NCBI RefSeq assembly: GCF_052065355.1
Contig: NZ_JBQHUF010000008.1
Coordinates: 61,665 to 125,664, forward strand
DNA: 64,000 nt
Direction of reading: 5' to 3'
Origin: Flavonifractor sp052065355
GTDB lineage: Bacteria; Bacillota; Clostridia; Oscillospirales; Oscillospiraceae
Shown here: piece after piece, positions 8,746 to 16,524 of the stretch
How the letters are laid out: each line of letters opens with the position of its first letter
How positions within the stretch are numbered: position 1 is the first letter of the stretch
The notes under the pieces: model-generated
The model's input: the letters and a program-made list of their open reading frames with translations, nothing else
The model's database searches: none
What the model was told of the DNA's origin: nothing
Made by a program: the position numbers and the translations under genes

Positions 8746-9065
8746 GGGGTTGCCTTTTGGGGGAAAGTGTGATATCCTCGAACGGCAGCCAAAGGCTAGC
8801 AAAATAATAGGAAAAAGGAGGAAAATCAGGTGGACCTATGCGGACGAAGTACCAACGCGGGCTGTGAGCTTCCCTCAGGGGACAGGGCTGGCGCCGCCTG
8901 GTTTTCCCTGTAAGCAGGGCAGGCCGGGCGGGGCCCGGCTGTCTGTTCCCAAATACGGAAGGTTCCGCCGCGGGGAGGGTCAGGGGTTGAAAACCCGCCG
9001 CATTGCCGCGGCGCGCCTGTTTTGGTCACTTCCTCGCTGTATTTTAACGACAGGAGGAGAGACCC
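8746..9065 (+). promoter_or_regulatory. Long structured leader upstream of mgtE
   Basis: About 300 bases separate the operon terminator from mgtE. The stretch holds several hairpin-forming segments: CCCTG/CAGGG at 8906-8919, GGGTT/AACCC near 8986, and a GCCGC/GCGGC stem near 8997-9011. I searched by eye for the conserved M-box (ykoK Mg2+ riboswitch) blocks and did not find them. The leader may be regulatory for magnesium transport, but no known riboswitch class is recognised. Confidence 0.4.
8830..8913 (+). CDS. Possible 27-codon leader peptide upstream of mgtE
   Basis: A GTG-initiated frame of 27 codons (starts VDLCGRSTNAGC, ends GAAWFSL). A strong AGGAGG lies 8 bases upstream (8816-8821). 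Its stop codon sits in the loop of a small hairpin (8906-8919). Short leader peptides control magnesium transporter genes in other bacteria (mgtL, mgtP), so translation of this frame could tune mgtE. It has no recognised family and may be fortuitous. Confidence 0.35.
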   Translation: MDLCGRSTNAGCELPSGDRAGAAWFSL

Positions 9066-10418
9066 ATGAAACAGAATCTGACCCTGGAGGCGCTGCGGCA
9101 GCTGCTGGAGCGCCGGGATATGTGCGCCCTGCGGGACGCACTGACCCAGACCCACCCCGCCGACCTGGCGGAGCTGCTGGATGAGCTGGACCGGCCGGAG
9201 ATGCTGGCGGTCTTCCGGGCCCTGCCCAAGGAGCTGGCGGCGGAGGTGTTTTCCGACCTGCCGCCGGAGGACCAGCAGGCCCTGATCCAGGCGGCCACCG
9301 ACCAGGAGCTGTCCGCCATTGTGGAGGAGCTGTGGGTGGACGACGCAGTGGACCTGCTGGAGGAGTTGCCCGCCGGCGTGGTGAAGCGGGTGCTCCAGGC
9401 CGCCCGGCCGGACACCCGGCAGCTCATCAACCAGTTCCTCCACTACCCGGAGAACTCGGTGGGCAGCATCATGACCGCCGAATTTACCGACCTGAAGCGG
9501 GACATGACGGTTGCCCAGGCCATCGCCCATATCCGCAGGACGGGGGCGGACTCGGAGAGCATCTATACCTGCTACGTCACCGACGCCGCCCGGCGTCTGG
9601 AGGGCGTGGTCACCATCCGGGAGCTGCTGCTGACCGGGGACCAGGCCCTGGTGGCCGACCTGATGGAGCGGGACGTGATCACCGCCGGGACCGGCGAGGA
9701 CCGGGAGGAGGCGGTGGCCCGGCTGATGAAGTACGATTTCCTCTCCCTGCCGGTGGTGGACAGGGAGGGCCGGCTGGTGGGCATCGTCACGGTGGACGAC
9801 GGCATGGACGTGCTGGAGGAGGAGGCCACCGAGGACTTTGAGAAGATGGCGGCCATGGCCCCCTCGGAAAGGCCCTATCTGAAAACCGGGGTGTTCACCC
9901 TGGCCCGGCACCGCATTGTGTGGCTGCTGGTGCTGATGATCTCCGGCATGATCACCGGCGGCATCCTGGGCCGGTATGAGGCGGCCTTCTCCGCCATGCC
10001 CTTGCTGGTCACCTTCATTCCCATGCTCACCGACACCGGCGGCAACGCCGGCAGCCAGTCCAGCACTCTGGTGATCCGTGGCATGGCGGTGGGCGAGATC
10101 CGCCTGCGGGACTTTGCCAGGGTTTTTTGGAAGGAGCTGCGGGTGAGCATGCTGGTGGGGGCCGCCCTCAGCACGGTAAACTATGTCCGGCTCATCCTCA
10201 CCTACCCGGGCCAGACCGCCACCGCCCTGACGGTGGCCGCCGCCCTGTTTGTCACGGTGCTGCTGGCCAAGACGGTGGGGGGCGCGCTCCCCATGGCGGC
10301 CAAGTTCTTCAAGGCCGACCCGGCCATTATGGCCGCCCCCCTCATCACCACCATTGTGGACGCCATCTCCCTGGTGGTCTACTTCAACATCGCCAGCGCT
10401 CTGCTGCCCCTTGCATGA
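9066..10418 (+). CDS. mgtE: Magnesium transporter MgtE
   Basis: A 450-residue magnesium channel/transporter, the usual MgtE length. The order is an N-terminal superhelical domain (about 5-125; repeats such as HPADLAELLDEL and LPPEDQQALI), a pair of CBS domains (about 130-255), a connecting helix and five membrane helices. The pore region contains the conserved TDTGGNAGSQSSTL. In this family the CBS/N domains sense cytosolic Mg2+ and close the pore. The gene stands alone, with a strong GGAGGAG site and a shared terminator downstream. Confidence 0.95.
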   Translation: MKQNLTLEALRQLLERRDMCALRDALTQTHPADLAELLDELDRPEMLAVFRALPKELAAEVFSDLPPEDQQALIQAATDQELSAIVEELWVDDAVDLLEELPAGVVKRVLQAARPDTRQLINQFLHYPENSVGSIMTAEFTDLKRDMTVAQAIAHIRRTGADSESIYTCYVTDAARRLEGVVTIRELLLTGDQALVADLMERDVITAGTGEDREEAVARLMKYDFLSLPVVDREGRLVGIVTVDDGMDVLEEEATEDFEKMAAMAPSERPYLKTGVFTLARHRIVWLLVLMISGMITGGILGRYEAAFSAMPLLVTFIPMLTDTGGNAGSQSSTLVIRGMAVGEIRLRDFARVFWKELRVSMLVGAALSTVNYVRLILTYPGQTATALTVAAALFVTVLLAKTVGGALPMAAKFFKADPAIMAAPLITTIVDAISLVVYFNIASALLPLA

Positions 10419-10454
10419 AAAAATCCCTGTCCGCATCGGCGGACAGGGATTTTT
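10418..10454. terminator. Bidirectional terminator between mgtE and the ATPase remnant
   Basis: The 10-bp stem TCCCTGTCCG/CGGACAGGGA is flanked by an A-run on the left and a T-run on the right. It can therefore end both the rightward mgtE transcript and the leftward ATPase transcript. Confidence 0.85.
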
Positions 10455-10459
10455 CAGTT

Positions 10460-12574
10460 TCAGTTCTCCTTGCCCCGGCGCACATCCCCGATCACCTTGA
10501 TGATCTGGATGACCAGAGTGGGCAGGAAGGCCAGCAGAACGATCTCTCCCAGGTTGGCGACTCCGAAAGCGGGAGCCACCATAAACAGGCCCTTGAGGCC
10601 GGGGATAAAGAGCACCGCCAGCAGCAGCACCACGCCGGCAAAGAAGGCCATGACGGAGTACTTGTTGGTGGAGAACTTCAGGCGGAAGATGGACGCGTCG
10701 CCCCGGCAGTTGAAGCCGTGGAACAGACGGGCCAGGGTGAGGGTGGCGAAGGCCATGGTGGAGGCCAGGACGGCGTCGCCCCCCTGATAGCCCAGGTAGA
10801 AGGCAATCATGGTGACGATGGCGATGAGCAGGCCCTGGCCGCCGATGCGGGTCAGCAGGTCCCGGCTGAGGATGGGCTCCTTGGGGTCCCGGGGCTTCTG
10901 GTCCAGCAGGCCCCGGCGTGCAGGCTCCATGCCTATGGCGATGGCGGGCAGGGAGTCGGTGAGCAGGTTGATAAACAGCAGGTGGACCGGCTGGAAGGGC
11001 ACCGGCAGGGCCAGCAGAGAGGCGTAGAGCACACAGAAGATGCCGGCGGTGTTGCCGCTGAGCAGGAACTGGATGGCGTTTTTGATGTTAGCGTACACAC
11101 TGCGGCCGTTGACCACCGCCTTGACGATGGTGGCGAAGTTGTCGTCGGCCAGGATCATGGAGGCGGCGTCCTTGGATACCTCGGTGCCGGTGATGCCCAT
11201 GGCCACGCCGATATCCGCCTTCTTCAGGGCGGGGGCGTCGTTGACGCCGTCGCCGGTCATGGACACGATGTTCCCCTTCCGCTGCCAGGCGTTGACGATG
11301 CGGATCTTGTGCTCGGGGGACACCCGGGCGTACACCGAGATCTTCTCCAGCCGTCCGTCCAGATCGGCGTCGGTCATCTGGTCCAGCTCCAGGCCGGACA
11401 CCGCCTCGTCCCCGTCCCGGAAAATCCCCAGCTGGCGGGCGATGGCGGAGGCAGTGACCTTGTGGTCGCCGGTGATCATGATGGTGCGGATGCCGCCCCG
11501 CTTGGCGTCGGCCACCGCCTGTACTGCCTCGGGCCGAGGCGGGTCGATCATGGAGATAAGGCCGATGAAGGTAAACTCGTTTTCATCCTCCAGGGTCAGG
11601 GGCCGAACGCTGTCTATCTCCTTGTAGGCAAAGGCCAACACTCGCAGGCCCTCCATGGACAGCTCCATATTTACCCGGGCGATCTCCTCTTTCCGCTCGG
11701 GAGTGAGCTCCACCTTCCCCTCCCGGGTCAGCAGCCACTTGGACCGATCCAGCAGTACATCGATGGCGCCCTTGGTGAACAGCGTGGGAACCCCATCAAT
11801 GTCATGGAGGGTGCTCATCAGCTTGCGGTCGGAGTCAAAGGCCAGCTCGCCCAGCCGGGGATGCTGGGCACGATAGGTCTCCTCGTCCACACCGAACTTC
11901 TCGCCCAGCATCACCAGGGCCACCTCGGTGGGGTCACCGATAGAGGAGCCAGTCTCCTCATTGTTGGTGGCGTCGCTGGCCAGCAGGGCGGCCTTGAGCA
12001 GCAGCCGCTGCACGTCGTTCACCAGCTCCAGGTCATCTCCCTCCAGCAGGGAGCCGTCGGCGTACACCTTCTGGGGGGTCATCTTGTTCTGGGTCAGGGT
12101 GCCCGTCTTATCCGAGCAGATGACGGAGACGGAACCCAGGCTCTCCACCGCCTTCAGGTCCTTCATAATGGCGTTCTGTCTGGCCATCTTCTGGGTACCC
12201 ATGGCCAGCACAATGGTGACAATGGAAGAGAGCGCCTCGGGAATAGCGGCCACCGCCAGAGCCACGGCGAACATGAGGGAGTCCAGCACTCCCATGCCGG
12301 TACGGAACACCGACAGGGCAAACACCACCGCGCAGATGGCCATGATCACGATGGCCAGCTTGGCGGAGAAGCTGTCCAGGGACTGCTGCAGGGGGGTCTT
12401 GCGCTGCTGGGTCTGGTTCATGAGGGCGGCAATCTTGCCCAGCTCGGTATTCATGCCGGTGGCGGTGACCAGCACGGTGGCCCGGCCGTAGGTCACCAGG
12501 GAGCCGGAAAACACCATGCTCTTCTGGTCGCCCAGGGCCACCTGGCCGCCGGTGATCACGTCGGCGGTCTTTTC
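10460..12574 (-). pseudogene. 5'-truncated calcium-type P-type ATPase
   Basis: The reading frame holds about 700 residues of a P2A-type cation ATPase. Present are the TM4 motif IPEAL, the phosphorylation site CSDKTGTLT, the hinge TGDGVNDAPALKKADIG and the C-terminal membrane helices. Family members are about 850-900 residues. Missing here are TM1, TM2 and the front of the actuator domain including TGES. Homology begins at EKTADVITGGQVALGD, just after where TGES-PVEK should be. No proper start codon with a ribosome site exists, and the break abuts the promoter of the divergent XRE gene. TGES is needed for dephosphorylation, so any GTG-initiated product (from 12559) would probably not pump. Confidence 0.8.
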
Positions 12575-12577
12575 ATC

Positions 12578-12607
12578 TTGTCCTCCCCTGTCAAGTTTCG
12601 GTACAAT
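12578..12607 (+). promoter_or_regulatory. Putative promoter of the XRE gene
   Basis: TTGTCC and TACAAT with an 18-bp spacer lie directly on the junction with the truncated ATPase. The -10 hexamer is the same as that of the next gene's promoter. Confidence 0.5.
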
Positions 12608-12632
12608 AGGGCCAAAGTGAGGAGGAGATCAC

Positions 12633-13355
12633 ATGAACGGACTATCATTTATTCGCCGGCGGTGTAATCTGAGCCAGGGACAATTAGCTGAAAAACTGGG
12701 CGTCACCCGTCAGGCCATCAACCTGTGGGAAAACCGTCGGGAACCGCTGCCGAAGGCCCGCAAGGAGCAACTCAGCCGGTTTTTCGGTTTGGAGCCGGAG
12801 CTGTTTGATGAGATTAACCAGGAGCAAAAAGATGCTTTGCTCCATCGTCCCTGTTTCATGTACCGGGATGACGATGGACATGATTACTTCCTGTTCCGGG
12901 AAAATCCGCTGAAGCCTTTCGGCTGCCTACTGAACGGGAAAGCCGACCAGTCTTTCACCCAGGATGAGCAGATGATTTTGGACCGCCGGGAACTGGAAGA
13001 GATGCTGGACATCCTGCGTGAGGCGGTGTTTCCAAAGGATCGTTCCCGGTGGACAGCGTGGGACTCCAATGTGGCCATGAACCGGATGCGGTGTATTCTG
13101 GGGGGTATGACGGATGCTCTGGAGGCGATTCAAAAGCACCCAAAGGATCGGAAGATGGACTGTTTCTATCTGATGATGCAGGTCGAACTGGCCTTGGCGC
13201 TGGCCCTGGGTGGGATTGAAAAAGACGACCTTCCTCACCAAACGGAGAATGACCAGCCAGGTCTGGATACGCAATCTATTATCAGTTTAGCTGATGAATT
13301 TCAGCGTTGGCTGCGCAAGCGTGCAGAGGAAGCCGACTCTTTTCTTGCCAAATAG
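12633..13355 (+). CDS. XRE-family helix-turn-helix protein
   Basis: A 240-residue protein with an N-terminal Cro/C1-type HTH (about residues 5-50, reading LSQGQLAEKLGVTRQAINLW) and a mainly helical C-terminal region I do not recognise. The start has an AGGAGGAG site. It is followed after 42 bases by a zinc-ribbon protein on the same strand, and the two look like a pair. It sits at the edge of the decayed integrative region and truncates the ATPase gene, so it probably arrived with a mobile element. Its targets are unknown. Confidence 0.8.
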   Translation: MNGLSFIRRRCNLSQGQLAEKLGVTRQAINLWENRREPLPKARKEQLSRFFGLEPELFDEINQEQKDALLHRPCFMYRDDDGHDYFLFRENPLKPFGCLLNGKADQSFTQDEQMILDRRELEEMLDILREAVFPKDRSRWTAWDSNVAMNRMRCILGGMTDALEAIQKHPKDRKMDCFYLMMQVELALALALGGIEKDDLPHQTENDQPGLDTQSIISLADEFQRWLRKRAEEADSFLAK

Positions 13356-13373
13356 TTGCTTTTTCTGTACAAT
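13345..13373 (+). promoter_or_regulatory. Promoter of the zinc-ribbon gene
   Basis: TTGCCA, a 17-bp spacer and TACAAT overlap the end of the XRE gene, so the second gene can be transcribed on its own. Confidence 0.55.
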
Positions 13374-13397
13374 GACAACAGAAAGGAGGCGTGACCT

Positions 13398-14108
13398 GTG
13401 ACAATTCGTTGTCCTCACTGCGGCAGTCCCGTAATGGTTCGAGGCAACCGGTGGGAGTGCGGCTGGTGCGGTGATTTTGGTGGTGTCTCGTCTCTCCATC
13501 CCACGGAACAGGCCAAGCTGATGCAGGTGGCTGCACCCTCTATTTCGTTCACCATCACAGTGACGGATACCTCCGATGACGAGGAGGAAACTCCAAGTAG
13601 CTTTTCCCGGAGTGAGCTGGAGGACATGGTGCGCCGGTGGGATTTTTCTGAAAATGAGTGGGCCTGCCGGGATCTGCTCATTGCTGCCTTTCCAGAGACT
13701 GTTAGCCGCTGGTCGGCAGAGGAGCTTTCCGAGATGGATGCCATGAATCTTATGGTGGAAACTGGCGAGCGCGATCCAGAGACTGCGATTCAGATGATGA
13801 AACTACTGCTGGACACCGCGGAGATGCACCTCCAGAATCCGGAGGCAGCATATTTTCTGCTGGGAAATGAACTGTATGATCTCTGCCTGTCCGGATATAT
13901 CCGCCCCAGACTGCTGGAGCACCTTAAGGCAGATGACCGTCTAGCCCGGCAGCTCTTTCAGAGCGCTTATGTAGGCAGTCCCCAGGAGGATATTCTCCTG
14001 TCCTGCTCTCAACTAGAGGAGAAAGAACTGCGGCAGAAACTGTTGGATTTTCTGGCTTGCAATCCCTTCCCCCATGACAAAATCGAACTGGAGCCGGACG
14101 AGGCGTAA
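13398..14108 (+). CDS. Zinc-ribbon protein of unknown function
   Basis: A 236-residue acidic protein whose first 25 residues form a zinc ribbon (Cys5, Cys8, Cys21, Cys24: CPHCG...CGWCG). An acidic/serine linker follows (about 50-70), then a helical region without a recognised domain. The GTG start is supported by AAGGAGG about 9 bases upstream. It forms a pair with the XRE gene. No membrane segments or catalytic motif are visible, and the function is not known. Confidence 0.7.
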   Translation: MTIRCPHCGSPVMVRGNRWECGWCGDFGGVSSLHPTEQAKLMQVAAPSISFTITVTDTSDDEEETPSSFSRSELEDMVRRWDFSENEWACRDLLIAAFPETVSRWSAEELSEMDAMNLMVETGERDPETAIQMMKLLLDTAEMHLQNPEAAYFLLGNELYDLCLSGYIRPRLLEHLKADDRLARQLFQSAYVGSPQEDILLSCSQLEEKELRQKLLDFLACNPFPHDKIELEPDEA

Positions 14109-14150
14109 CCCAGGTATTTTCACCGGGGCGTATTCTTTGTATAGGTATGC

Positions 14151-14168
14151 TAAAAATTGATACGCCTG
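14151..14168 (+). repeat. 18-bp direct repeat, left copy
   Basis: TAAAAATTGATACGCCTG recurs with one mismatch at 15081-15098, 930 bases away. The pair brackets the left tRNA-Pro scar and the miniature element. Confidence 0.6.
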
Positions 14169-14199
14169 AAGCGAAAAAACAACTTACATCTCAGCTGTG

Positions 14200-14468
14200 T
14201 CAGAGGTACAATACCCCAAACCCGAACATGAAAAAGAGCCCTTCTGAACAGGCCACGGCAGTTATGCCGTGCCTGGTCAAGAAGGGCTCTTTGACCACAT
14301 GTTTGACCACCGGTAGCGCCGGAGCACTCGGAAACAGCGGGATTAAGAGCGTCAAAAAGTAATTAAAATATAGCAAAAACAGACGAAAATAGCCATGAAT
14401 AACCACAAAATTTGCTTCAACCGTTTGGGAGTAGGATGCCAGGAGTTCAAATCTCCCTATTTGGACCA
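14200..14468. mobile_element. Remnant end of an integrative element (left copy)
   Basis: A ~269-bp module that begins TCAGAGGTACAAT. It then has a hairpin (AAAGAGCCCTTCT/AGAAGGGCTCTTT, 14233-14292), TTTGACCACA, CCGGAGCAC and an A-rich stretch, and ends in the 3' half of a tRNA-Pro gene. A paralogue with the same order and nearly the same spacing lies at 16525-16788. Read on the minus strand, the middle encodes a short VV..VVK segment like the tail of a degraded protein, perhaps an integrase end. No intact integrase is present. I interpret it as the tRNA-side end of a lost element. Confidence 0.55.
14424..14468 (+). tRNA. 3' half of tRNA-Pro(TGG), att-like remnant
   Basis: From the anticodon loop on, every segment has canonical length: loop TTTGGGA (anticodon TGG), anticodon-stem 3' strand GTAGG, 5-nt variable loop ATGCC, T arm AGGAG-TTCAAAT-CTCCC, acceptor TATTTGG, discriminator A, CCA. 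The 5' half is absent, so it is not a functional gene. Tyrosine recombinases commonly use the anticodon-loop-to-3'-end part of tRNA genes as attachment sites. Confidence 0.7.
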
Positions 14469-14504
14469 AAACCACGCAAAATCATTTGATTTTACGTGGT
14501 TTTT
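14468..14504 (+). terminator. Terminator following the tRNA-Pro(TGG) remnant
   Basis: The AAAACCACG/CGTGGTTTT outer stem has an inner AAAATCA/TGATTTT stem and ends in T residues. This is presumably the original terminator of the tRNA gene. Confidence 0.75.
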
Positions 14505-14510
14505 CTTTGT

Positions 14511-14780
14511 AAAAGAAAACCACCGGCAATGCCGGTGGTTCCAAAAAGCTTTAGCTATGCCCAGAAAAAATATCCGAGCGAAGCGAGGAAACAGTAAAAA
14601 ACGAAGGAGAGGAAAGGAGAGAAATATTGGAAATGGAATATAGGAGAACCCTACCGCTATTTGAATAGCAGCAGGGCACTCCATGCAAGAGAAATTCAGT
14701 TGTGAGCCTATAGGCTCTGCTGGTAAAAGGCCCTAAGGGGGCCTGTGCAAACCACCGGCACGGCCGGTGGTTATGATTAT
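14511..14780. mobile_element. Hairpin-ended miniature element, IS200/IS605-like, no transposase
   Basis: Identical 10-bp hairpins mark both ends: AACCACCGGC-AAT-GCCGGTGGTT at 14518-14540 and AACCACCGGC-ACG-GCCGGTGGTT at 14750-14772, in the same orientation and without terminal inverted repeats. Further small hairpins lie inside (GAGCC/GGCTC at 14704-14717; AGGCCC/GGGCCT at 14728-14744). Subterminal imperfect palindromes are typical of IS200/IS605 ends. The ~270 bases between lack any transposase gene, so this would be a non-autonomous derivative mobilised by a TnpA elsewhere. Confidence 0.55.
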
Positions 14781-15176
14781 TTTTATTGCAAAATACACTC
14801 AAGCACTTCCCAGTGGGAAAGCTTGCTTCTTCCAAGGCAAAAAAGCGTGCCTGACGACCGGTTTTCCTCCTTGTTTCTTTGTCCCAGCATTGCGCCTCGA
14901 GCAGTCCACGAGCAGAATAACCCGCTTTGCATCATTTATTATAAAAATTTAGGGAATCATCGAAACCTTTTACTCCTGGATAATCCGGTCCATTCGGCGA
15001 GAAACAGGGATAACCACTTGCGAAAGTGGGAATCTTTCGTTATACTGATACCAACTGATACTATATCATATATAGCGTGTTAAAAATTGATACACCTGCT
15101 TCACGAAAGTGCCGTTAATCACTTCCACAAAAGAGCGCCCCTTCGACAGCGAGTCAAAGGGACAGCTTTCGGCGCT
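14781..15176. other. AT-rich intergenic stretch without a supported gene
   Basis: No reading frame here has a good start and codon use like the neighbours. It contains the right copy of the 18-bp repeat (15081-15098), and its base composition is clearly more AT-rich than the surrounding genes. Together with the element to its left it looks like insertion debris. Confidence 0.5.
15081..15098 (+). repeat. 18-bp direct repeat, right copy
   Basis: TAAAAATTGATACACCTG differs at one base from the copy at 14151-14168. Confidence 0.6.
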
Positions 15177-15563
15177 TTACGATATGGGTTCCGGCGGCTC
15201 GAACTTCAGCCGGATGGGATAGAAATCCAGCACAAAGTGCTCCTCATCCAGTTTTGTGTCTGGATGGCGGTTGGATGTTCCAAACTTCACATCCCCGATC
15301 TGGTGGGTGTAGTCCGGGGGACAGGTACCGAACACGACATACTGGCAGACGCAGTATTCCAGGTATCCGTCCTCATCCGGTTCCAACGGAGAGGTCTCAA
15401 AGGGCTTGTCGATATCCACCCCCAGGGAATCCAGATAGCGGGCCACCTCCGGATAGGCCCCTTTGACCCTGGCGCAGTAGTTCCGGCAATAACCACAGCT
15501 ACAGATGTTTTCGGGGCCGAGGCTGCTGTAATAGGCCCTTGTTTTCTCTATGTCCGGCTTCAT
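15177..15563 (-). CDS. Cysteine-containing protein of unknown function
   Basis: A 128-residue protein from the ATG at 15563; a GTG one codon upstream has slightly better spacing to AAGGACGG. It has an N-terminal cysteine cluster (Cys21, 23, 26, 30: CSCGYCRNYC) that could bind a metal, followed by an acidic region rich in Tyr, Cys and Pro. No domain is recognised. It lies 34 bases from the next minus-strand gene and may be co-transcribed with it. Both sit between the two tRNA-Pro scars, so they may be cargo of a former element. Confidence 0.65.
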   Translation of the reverse strand: MKPDIEKTRAYYSSLGPENICSCGYCRNYCARVKGAYPEVARYLDSLGVDIDKPFETSPLEPDEDGYLEYCVCQYVVFGTCPPDYTHQIGDVKFGTSNRHPDTKLDEEHFVLDFYPIRLKFEPPEPIS

Positions 15564-15597
15564 CACAACTTTTTTCCGTCCTTTCTCACAAGAATGC

Positions 15598-16380
15598 TCA
15601 AAAAATGCAGGTAGTAGGTAAGGAGCGTGCATCCGCGCCCTTATACCATTTCATCCCCTCAGCCGAGGCCAGGGAAAACAGGGGCAGGGGAGTATCCCCG
15701 GATACGTCCAACCACTCTCCCAGCTTCCGCAGGGCCGCTTCAAACTCCGGATTAAGCACCTGAGCCCAGCACTCCTGCTCATGGGTGATGGTCTCAAAGA
15801 ACATCTCATTTCCCCGGAAAAAGCAGGGATCCTCCATGTTGCTGTAATGATCCCCCTCGGAGAAGATATCCGGGCACCCCTCCCTGGCTTTCTTGTAAAG
15901 CCCCAGCAAAACCGCATTCTGCTGCTCTTCCGACTGCCCCTGCCCATCAGCCTCCATGTAGGCAGAGAAGCGATCCCATGCCTCCTCCGATGCCCGGTCG
16001 TAGACGGCGTACTTTTCTTCCAGATACGCCTGGTGGCCGGCGGGGGCCAGGCTCTGTTCCGCCTCAAACAGGTGGTGGATATGCCGGAGCAGAATTTCTT
16101 TTGTCTCCCGGTTGGCCCGGTACAGATAACACGTTTCCCGGCTCTGCCTGTCAAACCAGTGCAGGATGCCGTAGGAGGCATATTCCCCCACCAGCCAGGG
16201 GCGAAGCTCCTGCTCCAGGGTGCCGTCCCGGGCGCCGGGCCATCCGCACCGGAGGAGGGAAAAGGTGTCTGCCTGGGCAAAGCACAGCTCCATCAGGGCG
16301 CGGAACTGCGCCCCCGCAATGGTCCGTTCTGTATCGTCGTCGAAATAGCTGGAGTTTTTGAAATGTAAAACTGAGCTCAT
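15598..16380 (-). CDS. Hypothetical cytoplasmic protein
   Basis: A 260-residue soluble acidic protein (starts MSSVLHFKNSSYFDDDTERT). The ATG at 16380 is preferred over a longer start because AAGGAG lies 10 bases upstream. It is rich in aromatic and acidic residues, with no membrane segment and no motif I recognise. It is the upstream partner of the Cys-cluster gene. A functional call cannot be supported. Confidence 0.65.
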   Translation of the reverse strand: MSSVLHFKNSSYFDDDTERTIAGAQFRALMELCFAQADTFSLLRCGWPGARDGTLEQELRPWLVGEYASYGILHWFDRQSRETCYLYRANRETKEILLRHIHHLFEAEQSLAPAGHQAYLEEKYAVYDRASEEAWDRFSAYMEADGQGQSEEQQNAVLLGLYKKAREGCPDIFSEGDHYSNMEDPCFFRGNEMFFETITHEQECWAQVLNPEFEAALRKLGEWLDVSGDTPLPLFSLASAEGMKWYKGADARSLPTTCIF

Positions 16381-16524
16381 CGCTATGTTTCTCCTTTTCT
16401 GCTCTCTCGGTGCTGACATTATAGCACAGAGGACCGGGAGAAGCGCCTGAACATTCCCTTAAGTTTTCTTAACCTATGACGGCAAAAGGCCTCTTTTTGT
16501 TTAGCCTCTTGCTTCAATCTGCGT

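Noticed and set aside
8746..9065. M-box (ykoK) magnesium riboswitch ahead of mgtE
   Set aside because: The conserved blocks expected of the class could not be found by eye. The leader is left as unclassified.
8826..10436. A 536-codon minus-strand frame opposite mgtE
   Set aside because: Composition (His, Gly, Gln, Arg rich) is that of an antisense shadow, and MgtE is unambiguous on the plus strand.
10127..12667. An 846-codon plus-strand frame spanning the mgtE end and the ATPase
   Set aside because: It crosses a strong terminator and lies antisense to the conserved P-type ATPase motifs.
14500..14780. CRISPR or structured ncRNA gene from the hairpin series
   Set aside because: Only two identical hairpins bound the segment and there is no repeat-spacer pattern. 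A hairpin-ended miniature transposable element fits better, although an RNA role is not excluded.
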